Source: Oopsacas minuta
Taxonomy: Eukaryota; Porifera; Hexactinellida; Lyssacinosida; Leucopsacidae
Assembly (NCBI GenBank): GCA_024704765.1
Contig: JAKMXF010000222.1
Span: 806,001 to 870,000, forward strand
Direction: 5' to 3'
DNA: 64,000 bases
This document shows positions 47,980 to 59,400 of the stretch, piece after piece (position 1 is the stretch's first letter; each line of letters starts with the position of its first letter). The notes under the pieces were generated by a model. The model was not told the origin of the DNA and did no database searches. It saw only the letters and a list, made by a program, of their open reading frames with translations. A program made the translations under genes and the position numbers.

Positions 47980-49491
47980 GAACCAACTACTACCAACATC
48001 GAATAATACCCAATTTAGTAATATTTGAAATACCCTTACCACGACCCAAAACACCACTATCCCCATCCTACCACACAATACACATAACTCAACTTTAGAA
48101 ACTGTACCAGAAAACGCACAACTCATATATGTACTACCTATTTTCTTCCTCCTTCGTTTGGCTTGCTTTGTCGAATATCTCATCTATATTTAATCATTCT
48201 CAAAGTAGTATTCTTGATTATATACACGGTCATTATCCAAAGAATTACACAAATGGATAAAATTTTCACAAGATTCTATATCTAGCTCTTTGACCAGTTC
48301 CAAAATACCTGCAAAACTATCATTGTATTTTATGACTGCGAGACTTGCTCCGAAATCCATCAGGTCTAAGTCGATTCCATGAGTATTGTTAATGGAGTTC
48401 CAAATTATATTATGTAGGCTTTCATTCAAATTTGATGTCCTACCCCCTTTACTTTCTCCAAAAATTCAACTGAAAAATATGGGGTCAGGAGAGCTAAGAC
48501 TCGTTCCTTAGAATCTTTGGAAAGAGCTCTTGGATGAGTAGGGATAGGGCCCCCCAAGGAAACAGCCTTTGAAACCTACACCAAGAGTTCTTTCCATTAA
48601 GACAATACTGATGCATTTCGGGGCCATTGTCGTCTGTCGTAGAGAGATGGTATGTAATGGCCAAAAGTGAGTTTCGCAAGTCGGCAAAACTCATATTTGG
48701 GTTAGATTTTATGGTATGGCCACACAATGAAGTGATCGTATCAATCAAAGTGTCAGGAAGTATCTCAATTAGGTTTAAACCGTCAAAGTCAACACCGTCC
48801 CATTTTTCCCTAACTAATGTGGAATCTCGTATGGTCTGATGCCTATATTTATTCCAAATAATTCTTTTCTGTGCATCTGCTTTTGCTGATACCAACTCAT
48901 GTTGTATCATAGTATTGTTTGCAGTACTACATTCTTCTGCTACTCAACCAGATGCAATCTTATCCTCTTTTGTACATGGCTGAGGCGCTCTTCACGAGTT
49001 ACTACCACCTCTTTCTCAGCATATACAACTTGTACTACAAGTACATTTACGCTTTTGTCATCGCCATCAGCCACCACTGTAGAATATATTTACCCTTGGT
49101 CAAGAGACTTCCTAACAATTACACGTGCTAACTTTGACTCCAAGGCGACCGAGTTAAAATCACTAAAATCTTTAGCTTGAGATACTTCTTTGTGATTTTC
49201 ATGCCATTTATGATACTGTTCCACCGACATACGCTTATACTTCAACGCTTGTTGCTTCTCAACACAATAACTACATCCGTTACAAGCAATCTCGATACTG
49301 AGCACTTCGCCAGTCTCTATGGAATGGTTGCCGAAAAAGTACGGTACAAACCCTCCCCCGCCCTTGTCAGTTCTCTTCTGGTAAGTTCTATCATAAGAGA
49401 CGGATACATTGAAAAATTTACCCATAGTGGCACCTTTTAGATTTCGAAATTTTTCTGTTGCATAGTTACAGCTACGGACAGCCATTTCCAT
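47980..49491 (-). pseudogene. Mutator-like transposase remnant
   Basis: Minus strand, three successive open frames. The first, 49491-49090 (133 aa), has CNGCSYCVEKQQALKYKRMS and YHKWHENHK, then LARVIVRKSLDQG. The second, 48910-48494 (138 aa), has NPNMSFADLRNSLLAITYHL and HQYCLNGKNSWCRFQR. The third, 48429-48190, has NESLHNIIWNSIN and DFGASLAVIKYNDSFAGILE; the next piece begins MRYSTKQAKRRRKKIGS. This order (Cys-rich segment, HQYCPxGxxSWCxxQ-type segment, NESLHNxIW segment, basic tail) is that of invertebrate proteins carrying a Mutator-like transposase domain. The central part with the first catalytic residues is missing between 49090 and 48910. Terminal repeats and a 9-bp duplication were not found. 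Confidence 0.7.
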
Positions 49492-49499
49492 AGAAACCT

Positions 49500-50500
49500 T
49501 TGAGGGGAATAGAAAGCTCGATTACAAAGTGTCAATGGCAAGTATAATAATGGAATTTATGATATCCAGCCCACTTTTACCAATACCGTCTAGTTGTCAA
49601 CCAAGAATCTGTAGTACATTATGGGCAAACATTATTCTATTGTCGCTCTCACTGGAATTGGACCTAGGTAGAGTATAGAAACGGGAAGCATGTCGACAGT
49701 GAGAGCATACAATAAAATAATGCTGGCAATGCCATTCACAAATGAAGAATGAAAATACGAACACAGTGAAGGAGTAACTCCGGATAAGGAGTACACTTTA
49801 TCACTCCCCTTCGATGCCTTTTGATGTAAATTAGCTCGGAAAAGTACGTACTCCGAATAAGGAGTACAAATTTTGGCAGTACCCTGGTGCACATATTAAC
49901 GAGAGCATAAGTGTGTATTTTTATTATAACAATTTCAATTAACCATACTTAGGTATGATGTGTCATTCAAATCTAGTTATAAAATCAAGCAATTTACTAC
50001 GAGAACAGCTATTGTTTGAAGTAATATTCAGATTTAAACTCGTGCATAGCCTACTATGCATAAGGCCTATTCTTACAATATCCAGGATAACAGGAAGTCG
50101 GTTATATTATAGACTAATAATAAAATTTATACAGATTTCAATACCTCAGGAACAAGTTAAACTCATCGAGAAGTAATACCATCTATTCCTCAGTTACTCA
50201 AATATTGATATTTCGTGGATAACATCATTTTTCTATATTTAATTGGTTTTTCTTTTCGCAAATTAGCCCAATACAAGACACGTTTTGGCATACGTGTGCC
50301 GAAATTTTGATCTGCACCCTGAAGTCAAACCGGTTACTATAATGATCATAGCTGTATACCAGTGTTCCAGATGACATCTAACTCTTCAGATATTGAATAA
50401 AAGTGGAAATATTTTGCACATAGATAGTAAGCTCAAATTGTATAAATTACCTCTTGAAAATATTCTTAGGCAGGTCTCTAGGGATACATGTATTAGTTCA
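49500..50500. other. unassigned sequence
   Basis: A short direct repeat (ctccggataaggagtacac and ctccgaataaggagtacaa) lies at about 49780-49870. No gene recognised. Confidence 0.4.
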
Positions 50501-50505
50501 ATTCG

Positions 50506-50935
50506 TATGTATGCATTAGCCCAAAAATCTAAATCGGCATTAGCCCAGATATCAAAATCGGTATTAATCCAAATTTTTGGTGATCGAATGCATGTTCTCA
50601 GGGGAAGATTTCGTCGTGAGTAAATATATTCATATACTTTAGTTGTTTTGAAATTAAATACTCCCGGCAACTCATAGCCTGCTCCAGATCTAACTCGAAT
50701 CGAATCAAATACCACAATTTCTCAGCTTAAGCTAATCTAGCTAGATAATCCATGAAAATGCCAATCCTAGCACCTTCCAACATGAGTTATAAATACTCTC
50801 AGCAACTCACAGCCTGCTCCAGAGCCAACTCGCATACATCATCAAAGATTTGGACTAATGCCGATTTTGATATATGGACTAACGCAAACATACGAAATTT
50901 GGACTAATGCATACATACGAATTTGGACTGACGAC
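50506..50935. repeat. foldback element with internal direct repeats
   Basis: The outer arms (about 50506-50590 and 50845-50935) are inverted copies built of a subrepeat like attagtccaaat-tcgtatgta. Inside, aactcatagcctgctccaga (about 50669) recurs as aactcacagcctgctccaga (about 50803), a direct repeat of about 42 bp. A 109-codon frame on the minus strand (50386-50715) is composed largely of the repeat and is not a credible gene. Confidence 0.7.
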
Positions 50936-53337
50936 GCGTCCCCTTGCTAGTTATGGGTTAGAGTAAATTATATATGTATATTCCTCTGTAAAGGGAAACT
51001 ATCTATAAAATTAGAGGGCCAAATGAGGTATTAATTTAGTCAGTACTACTGTGGATTCATATCCTTGTTTAATTCAAACTAGAGGGCTTCGCTTGTTAGT
51101 GCTGCTCGGCTCGGTTTGATGTTTATATTAAATAGATTAATGATATTAATTAGATCAATACTTTGATTGATCTACTGAAACCATAGTGTTGATAAAGTAG
51201 TTCTCGGTTAGTAATACTTAAAAGTTTTTGCGAATTTGTAATGTAAACGAATAATCATATATCAATGAATTTGTCTTGTGTGCTGCATCCGAACGAGAAC
51301 CAACGTTCTTTCTACTTGAAGTTCGTTTTTGTACTTATTTGTTAAGACCATTAGAAATAACTGGCTCAATGAGAAAGTCTTTAACTGTAGATATATTTTT
51401 CCAAACTTTGAAGATATCTTGCAATTAAATATCCCATGGGATTGCCACAGGTAACCTTCCAGGTAATGTATCTGAATTTAACTATTTAATTACAACATAT
51501 GAATATTCTCATTCATTTTTATATGTATTCAGGAATTGAGGCTACAATAAAATCTGAACAACCTTCTGTTGCTAAACTTGCATCGAGGAAAACTTGTGAA
51601 GCTTGTTGGCCTTCTACTGTAGAAAGGCAAAGTGTTACACTTTCACTCTGAACATTTGACTCTTCAAATGTTGTAGTTCATAATATCTACAGATTCAATA
51701 TTGAAAATATCACCAGATCCCAGAACGGTAACTTAATGGAAATAATAATTCGAGTATGGAAAATATTTAACGTTAGTACTCAATGAAAAGTAATCCATAA
51801 AACGATTCAGATATCTTACAGCTCAAGTGAATGATCCCAGATTTCAATATTTATCTTCGACAGTTCGTTGGGTAGTAGAGTAGACAGCATTAGGAGGTCA
51901 AGGTAAATTAACACCTTAAACTTCACGTACTTTCGACATTCTTGAATAACACTAAACTTGTCAAACCTGACAGAAGATATCGGATTTAGTCATGTAATCA
52001 GTTCATTTAACAGAATGACCCCATCGAGCATCTATCTAGGCTGTGCGTAGACAAGTGCTGGGTTCTAAGTATAATATATCACTTTGTCAAGTTCTTGAAA
52101 ACGAAAGAATCTTAAAAATATCCAATATGCTCTAACTCTCTAATCGTAAAGATGTAATCCGGAAGGACAGTGCTTCTTTTATGAAATTCCTCAATACCAT
52201 TACATCTTATAACATTCAGATTGTGGCGATGCTGTTGATCTACAAATATATTCTCAATATTCACTAATGAGTGTGCGGATCCAGAGTTGGAAACACGACA
52301 AACAGTGATATTTATCTCTGGTTTTGCAGGCTTCTCAGTGATGGAAAGTTCCAAAAACCTCTGAATTGTCAACAAATGTGTACTTTTCTTAACACATGAT
52401 AAATCTCTGAATTAGAGGAAGTTCCACATAATTTCTAATTGATTCAGCTCTGTGATCGTGGTGGATTAATATGGCTATTGAAAGCTGTATTATGGGTACT
52501 TATTACCCTTTGGAAAATATTTACCAATAGTAAACAGGACTCAACATGCTGGGCCACTTTTACTTCTAACTCTTGCTCAATAAAGTTCAACTGGATCAAT
52601 TAAAACTTTAATGTGAAGAGAATGATGATGTTGTGTATGGATGTTTCCAGTGTAATACACCTGGAAGAGAGAAGTTACGTAGTATATCGATGGCTGCAAG
52701 TAATTGCTTTCTTGATGATAAAGCAGAAAACATTAATTTATCAGTTACCAATACTAATTCAAAAGATCTTGAGAGGAAATCTTTGAAGTTTAGTTCAAAG
52801 TAATCATATTTTTTGTTAGTTATATAATTCTAACTAGAAGTTCTTCAATATGTTGCTGAATACATCGCTCTGTGGAGCTTGTTTTAATTATATATCAATG
52901 AATATCAATATATAGTTATATAATAATCAAGAAAAATCAATTCTATGTTGCTGGTTATTACGAGTGAGTAGACTTTGTGTATAGTAGGCTATACCTTCTC
53001 TCATGTCGTATGCTGGCATCTACATACCGGGACTGCGGACTCAATTAACAAATTGGTGAAATTTGGCATCGATTCCCAGACTTATTCAGGCTTACGACGA
53101 GTTTAACCGTTCCTTGTCTTGTCGGGCAATAGTTGCCTTCCTTTGGTCCATTGAATACTGGTCCTGTCGGACCTACTCCTACGACCCTGCGCATAAAAGT
53201 ATTTCTGGAATTACAAGCCATATTTATATCACACTAGCATTATACAGATTAGTCAAACTATCGGAAATAACAAACCTAAAGCACAGTAAGAAACGCATAA
53301 GGTTGAGCATTTATCTACTTTACATCCTGTTTTAGTT
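50936..53337. other. unassigned sequence
   Basis: No gene recognised in 2.4 kb. Open stretches at 51535-51650 and 52680-52800 have protein-like composition but no match I can name and no convincing splice partners. Confidence 0.35.
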
Positions 53338-53945
53338 TGGATGTTCCATTTTTTGAGTCTACATCGAAAAAGGTCAATTAAAAATATATGTATTTGGGGA
53401 CTTTCGTCTAAACTGTCTCACAACTGACTTAATATCCTGGATCACCAAGGATGGTATGTATTTCGTATAGATGATTGGAAAATATTGTTGAAGTAGCTAG
53501 CAGAGTAACTGTAAGTTATGAGCTATAGATGTATTACCAACACATGTAAACATGTTACCCAAGCATACATTTGCCTTGTCAAATTTGTGAGATGTCATCA
53601 TTTGATTGCGTAATAAACATCTGAAGATTTTGTCATATTTCCAGCATTCTCTTATTTCATGTTTTACAAAGGATAAATCTTGTATTAGTTTATAGAATTA
53701 TAAGGAGATATGACTACGTTTTAAAAATTACGAATTTTGTTGGAATTTTGATACATTACTACGTTGGTATGCAAAAGTATTTGAACAGAATATAGCATAT
53801 CTGGTCAAATATTTTAAATATTGATTTTATGGTTCAACATTTGGGACCAATGGATCCGCAATATGCGACTTCCTATTCATGAATAATACAGTTTAAATAC
53901 CTATCCCTAACGGTGAATAATTTATCGTATCAAATATCGAGATTG
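53338..53945 (+). repeat. left arm of large inverted repeat
   Basis: Begins tggatgttccatt. Roughly 75% identical to the reverse complement of the right arm over about 600 bp (for example tcttatttcatgttttacaa and aatggatccgcaat). Homology stops sharply outside 53338. The sequence has no coding frame. Confidence 0.85.
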
Positions 53946-54000
53946 ACATCATACACAGTGAGATATTCAATAATTATTAAAGCGCATCGCTGGTTAGGAC

Positions 54001-57000
54001 CAGGCACGTAGCTACGGGGGGGCAAGGGGGGCGGTCGCCCCCCCAAAAGTTTTTCTCGCCCCCCCAGATAAATTTGGAAGTTTTGTTTTTATATACAATG
54101 TAGTTAGCTTATTAGTAATATTGCTCTATTAGCAACCAGCTTTCGGGTCCCAAACGGGATTATAATGTTAATTTCGTTGCCCTATTAGCAACCAAATCTC
54201 TGCAAAATCCGAGTTGCTAATAAGCGAACTCCACTGTAATTAATAGCCTATGTACTTCAACTGCATCGTCAAAACTATGAAATTAATAACTCGCGTTGCG
54301 ATAATGGTTTTAATACTAGACAGGAAGTAACGCTCATTGATAGTAAACTTGTTCTATTTTGACAGGCACTGAATTTCTACTATAATTTTAATTGAATTAC
54401 CACGACCGCTAGTAATTGTTGTCAGAAGTTAGACTGTCCATTGAAGTAATTGAAGCATTGGTGATGCTCTTAGGGTTTCAGTTTTCAAAGCTTGTTTTGA
54501 AATTTACACATGAGTGAAGCCAATTTCAGATATTCTCTATAAGTTATAAAGTCATTCTATATCATCAAATCTTTCACATTTTCTGTTCTTCAATCAGTTC
54601 AGTGACTCGTATCTCAAACAATTCTAGATGACTAAAAGACTACAACAAAGCAAAGTTCAGGCATATTTTAAAAGAAATCGAATAGAAATCGAAGATCATG
54701 TCGTCTCTTCAAATTATGAGGAGGTAGAGCCTGTTGTTACGAGTCTTCAAGTTTCGACCCCTTTAACTTCCGATTCTTGTACAACTATTTCAACTCCAAG
54801 TTTAAACACGACTCATATACAATCACCAATTGTGACTGTAAATGATTTGTCCAAAAATGGTGAGAAACCGAGGCAGCCTTCTATTATCTTCCCAAAAAAT
54901 GAGGCCGGTAGACATTTTAGTACTCATTGGCATGCCCAATTCTCCTGGATAGAGTATAACAAAAAAACTCGATGCTATATTTTGCCAACCGTGTCGGCTT
55001 TTTGGAGGATCAACAGCTGAAGCAACTTTTTCAACAAAAGGACTTTGTGACTGGAGGAAACTTGGCGACAAGTGCAGGAAGCACGATAGTTCTGTGTGTC
55101 ATATGGCAGCTGTTGAAACACAGAAAGTCTGGGCAATTCATCAAATAATAGGGACGGTAGATAAGCAACTGGATCCAAATTTTCGAAATGAGAAATTCAT
55201 AGATGACAATCGGAAACATTTAATGACTGTTCTTGACATTATTACTTTTTGTGCCAAACAAGATATTCCTCTTCGAGGAGATGATGAATCAGATCAGTCG
55301 CTTAATAAAGGGAACTTTCTTGAAATATTAGAACTTTTAGGAAAATATGATAGCAATGTGACCAAGAGGATAGAAAGTCTTCCAGGAAATGCAAAAATGC
55401 TAAGTCCAGATATTCAAAATGATTTGCTTACATCACTCGCTTCAGTGCTTCTAGACTATGTTAAAAGTGAAGTAGAAATCGCGTCTTGTTATGCTATTCT
55501 AGCTGACGAAGTAAAAGATGCATCTAAGAAGGAGTTGTTAGGTGCTTCTTTGCGATATATCCATAAAGGTAATGTCCGAGAAAGAGCCATTGGCTTTATT
55601 GAATTGAAGGACATGGATGCGGGCACCATCTCTGAAAAACTGATAGAGCTACTTAAGCCTTTTGAGCTCGATCCTCTGAAATGTGTAGGGCAGGGTTACG
55701 ACCGGGCTAGTGTTATGTCAGGAATACACGGTGGTGTCCAAGCCCGCATGAAAGGAGCAGGTTATCGCAATACCACATATGTTCATTGTGCTTCACATAG
55801 GCTTAACTTAGTATTAGCTGCAACTGCTGAACGACATCCTCTGATGAAATCTTTCTTTGATATATTGGATTTGACATATTCGTTCATGTATGGAACAAAG
55901 CGACATGCAGTTTTCATAGACGTCCAGGATGAGCGCTATCCCAACGTCCAAGCTCTTGAACTTGCACGTTCATGTAGTACTCGTTGGTCTTCCCGTTCTT
56001 TGGAGGTGGAAAGGTTTCTGCGTCGGTTTGATTGCATACTTGATACATTAAGCATATTTGGAAATGATAATGATGCAGACACAAGTTTAGCAGCTAAATC
56101 TTTACTAGGTAGTCTACAAACAAAGAAATTTATGACCATCTTAGTTTACTTTGGTAGGCTGTATGATTACTCTGATTTTTGCACTAAAGCTTTTCAGAAG
56201 TCGACAGCAACTGTTTCTTCTTGTTTGATATTACTTGCCGATCTGAGGGAAAGGTTGGTCAATTTCGATTTTGACAAGGTTGTCGAATATGCCAAAGATT
56301 TGTCTGGTAAATATGAAATCGAAAATTTTGATGTAAGAGACACAATCAGGCAACGGCGTCTTCCAGAAAGGTTTAGAGAAGGATATCTAAATAGCTCTGT
56401 TGGACACACAAACGCATCCAACTTTGAAGAGCTTGAAATATTGTTACGCCAAAATGTCCGCGAGATCTTAGCAGAATTGGATGCCCGTTTTGGTACAGAT
56501 CAATCAGGCATCATGAAGGCTGCTGATTGCTGCTTACCAAGGTCTCAAAACTTTCTTAACAAACAGGAATTGAATACACTATCTGAACTGTATGCAATAG
56601 ATATCAAAGATTGTGAAATAGAAGTTTTCCGTTCGTTTATTGCTCGGAAAGATGAATCTCAGCTAAATACTTTGATCGATGTACTGGATGTGATTGACAA
56701 AGATATTTTCCCTGATGTTTTCAACTTATACCAAATTCTTGTGACTATCCCTCAGACGTCTTGCAAGGTTGAGAGAATGTTCTCATCTGTTAAGAGAATA
56801 AAAACACGTTTGCGCTCACAAATGACCACTGAGCGTCTCAACCATCTTGCCCTGTTATCTATTGAAAAAGATATTGCAGAAACACTTTGTTATAATGATG
56901 TGATCGAACATTTTAAGCAGATGAAGCACCGCCGCTTTCTTTTGTAATGTCAAATAGTATCCCTGAATTGAGTTTAGTATCTTAATAAATGCTCTTACTA

Positions 57001-57197
57001 TAATGTAGACTAATCTAATGCTCCCTAGCCTAGTAATCTGGTACTTTATGAATTAAAAAGGTTATACATGTAAGAAAAGGAGACTGGGTCGTACTTGTTA
57101 TACACAAGTAATTAACTTTTCAAAAATATTTATCCCTGCAATTGACCTCCCGAAATACTTCTTGCCCCCTGAATGTCTTGCTCTAGCTACGTGCCTG
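54001..57197 (+). mobile_element. young hAT element with perfect 8-bp duplication
   Basis: 3197 bp. Termini start CAGGCACGTAGCTA and end TAGCTACGTGCCTG (14-bp perfect inverted repeat). The 8-mer GTTAGGAC is duplicated exactly at 53993-54000 and 57198-57205. It carries a nearly intact transposase. A G/C-rich subterminal tract (gggggggcaaggggggcggt) follows the left end. Sequence at 54105-54240 (gctaataagcgaactccact) may be a smaller repeat carried inside. It interrupts the centre of the large inverted repeat. Confidence 0.96.
54628..56947 (+). pseudogene. hAT transposase (TTF finger + DUF4371 + dimerisation), one frameshift
   Basis: The N-terminal frame starts at ATG 54628. A single extra T in the run 54980-54983, inside the TTF-type zinc finger, sends it to a stop at 55018-55020. 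The correct frame continues from 54983 to 56947; its longest ATG-initiated part is 617 aa from 55094. Finger residues CxPC and CDWRK flank the break. In the 617-aa numbering: Asp138 (CYAILADEVKD) and Asp203 (VGQGYDRASVMSG), the catalytic acids; Cys232/His235 (VHCASHRLN); Trp298 (STRWSS); and Glu560 (SCKVERMFSSVKRIKTRLRS) in the C-terminal dimerisation domain. An AATAAA follows at 56984-56989. It resembles ZMYM1-like transposases of about 770 aa. Apart from the shift no defect is seen; a sequencing error could mimic it. Confidence 0.9.
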
Positions 57198-57205
57198 GTT
57201 AGGAC

Positions 57206-57430
57206 GCAGGGCGCTAGCTCGGTGCGTCAGATTTAGCTTAAGTAATAAATAGCTATATTTCTTAGTGTTTATTGTCGCTCCGAGACGGAATATACTCGAC
57301 ACCACGTGCCTCGGGCATAAAACATAGGGGATTTAAATTTTTATTATGCATTGTCAGTTCAAATTACGTTTAAAGGTAAGAAATTCTCGAAATTTGGAAA
57401 ATATTCAATTTTCAAAGGACATGATAGATA
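57206..57430 (+). repeat. R1-like segment, copy C, in the centre of the inverted repeat
   Basis: cagatttagcttaagtaata, tgtcgctccgagacggaata, cgtgcctcggg and cagttcaaattacgtttaa align with the start of R1 copy A (cttaagtatt, ggtcgttacgagatggaata, agtgcctcgaa, ccatccaaattacattcaa). The segment continues leftwards across the hAT insertion (53975-53992) and ends at the pogo-like MITE. Confidence 0.6.
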
Positions 57431-57909
57431 CAGTGGAACCTCGAAATTACTATCACCCTGGGACAGAGGAACTTCCCGGAATTTCGGGGTTGCAGTAATT
57501 GTGAAACCATTCAAAAGTGTTTCAGAAATCAATTATAATTTATCATAATAATATCAGTGAGAGTAAAATTATTGTTTCTCGTTGCATTAATTATTATCAT
57601 ATCTGATATATTGACAGTATTTTGTCATATTATAGTACGTAGGTTACACCTCATTGTTCTATATTGCTAAGATTTTATTCAAATCAACAATATGAATCAT
57701 GATATACCATTGTTATAAAAAATTGACCGGAATTCCAGAGTATAGAATAGAGTTTCATACTAAACAATGGCCGGAATTCGGAATTGAGGGGTGGCCGTAA
57801 TTCTGAAATAAATAAATGTTAATGCCTACAGGGATTCAAATGTGACTTGAAGTGTCCGGAATATTGAGCTGGCCGGTATTCCGTGGTGCCGTTAACCGGG
57901 GTTCCACTG
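57431..57909. mobile_element. pogo/Tigger-like MITE
   Basis: 479 bp between TA (57429-57430) and TA (57910-57911), with 10-bp inverted ends CAGTGGAACC / GGTTCCACTG. CAGTGGAACCTCG is the usual start of pogo/Tigger elements. ccggaattc-type words recur near both ends (57475, 57729, 57771, 57875). There is no transposase, so it is non-autonomous. Confidence 0.85.
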
Positions 57910-57924
57910 TAGTTTAATCGCGTT

Positions 57925-58508
57925 GTATTTATATAGATTAACCGTCAGAGTTAGGTACTTATTAAACAATATTATTCATCAATAGGAAGTCGCCTATTGC
58001 GGATCCATTAGTCGCAAATATTGATTCATACAATCAATATTTAATATATATGACCAGATAGGCTATATTCTGTCCAAATATGATTGCAAAGCACGGAGTA
58101 ATCTGTCAAAATTCCATTAACATTTCAATTTTTGATGGCAGTTATATCTCATTATATTTCCTTACACTAATAAAAGATGAATCCTTTGTAAAACATGAAA
58201 TAAGAAAATGCTGGAAATTAATACAAAATCTTCAAATGGCTATTACTTAATCAAAAGTTGACATCAAAATTTTACAAGCCATACGTATGCTTGGATAGCA
58301 TGTTCACATGTGTTGACAACACATTTATCGCCCATAACTTACAGTTACCGTGCTAGCCACTGCAACAATATTTTCAGTCACCTCCACGAAATATATACCA
58401 TCTATCTTTAAAAGGATATTGAGCAGTCAGATTTGATGAAATTACCCATTTAAAAATATTTAGCAAAAATATTTCTTTGGATACAGACTCAAAAGAATGG
58501 AACATCCA
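57925..58508 (-). repeat. right arm of large inverted repeat
   Basis: Reverse complement of the left arm with about 75% identity; outer end ggaacatcca at 58508. Small indels distinguish the arms. No coding frame. Confidence 0.85.
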
Positions 58509-59080
58509 TACTACGAATGAAGTTATAAGAGATCAATGTTCAGCCTAGGTGTTTCTCACTGTGGTTGGTCTATGCCACTTCGAGTAGATTTACCGTTAGA
58601 GTAAGTTAAAAATAGTGTGATATAAATGTGGCTAGTAATTCCACAACAACTTATGAATGTGGTATAAACAGGTAGTGTTCAGGGATTTTAAATTAAAACA
58701 CATGCACAATTGACACCCCTCCATCCGCATGCTGGGTATAAAGTGATTGTAAACTCAATTTATACAAAAAGATTTAGGTATAAAACATGATCAGTATTCT
58801 AAATGTTTAAATGTTAACAAAATAACACAAATTCATAGTATCTAAACGCAATTAATCTATATATTTACTTGGGTCATTTCATAACTACTGATCACTATAG
58901 ATATTTCACATCCATTATGAATGAAATGCACCCATTTATTCAAATATAGCAGTATTAGGCATTATCTCTTAGTCACCAAAAGAAAAATGATAACCAAATA
59001 TTTTTGAAGTAACAATACATATTTTCACACTTTGTTTGTTTCAGTTACGAATTACACTACGACTTCAAAATCATCAAAAA
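58509..59080. other. unassigned sequence
   Basis: No gene or repeat recognised outside the inverted repeat. Confidence 0.35.
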
Positions 59081-59084
59081 TTGA

Positions 59085-59400
59085 ACAAGATCATTATTCT
59101 ACATCAAATTTCGCACCGTTCTGAAAGACTATAAGAGGAACATCCGCAATGATCTTGTGCAAGTTTGTGGAGGTCAAGCTTTTGCTTATTCCACAGTAAG
59201 AACATGTGCTCAGCAATTTAGGGATGGAGAAACAGTACAGAAGATGAGCCAAGAAATTATCGACCTAAATCAACTACATGTGATAATTCAATTGCGTTGG
59301 TGAACGAGTTTCTTCTGGAGAGACCGGTAGATGAATGTATTCGTGTTAAGGAGTTCTATTTCGAGAATCTATAACTAAATTAGACATTATCAGCCACTGT
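59085..59400 (+). pseudogene. mariner transposase N-terminal fragment
   Basis: Broken frames read KDYKRNIRNDLVQVCGGQAF then AYSTVRTCAQQFRDGE, and after a shift NFRPKSTTCDNSIALVNEF then LLERPVDECIRVKE. This is the helix-turn-helix part and linker of mariner-type transposases (compare AYSTVRTWxQxF and the RPKS linker). No catalytic half and no inverted repeats follow, so only a fragment is left. Confidence 0.6.

Noticed and set aside
48899-49440. Plus-strand open frames at 48899-49180 and 49177-49440
   Set aside because: Antisense to the Mutator-like frames, which carry the recognisable motifs.
50386-50715. 109-codon minus-strand open frame
   Set aside because: Built from the inverted and direct repeats of a foldback element; no protein motif.
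51535-51650. Possible exon after a tattcag acceptor
   Set aside because: No donor, partner exon or known motif could be matched.
57206-57230. tagctcggtgcgtc as a tRNA-like A box in R1
   Set aside because: No B box at the expected distance, so a tRNA-derived SINE is unsupported.
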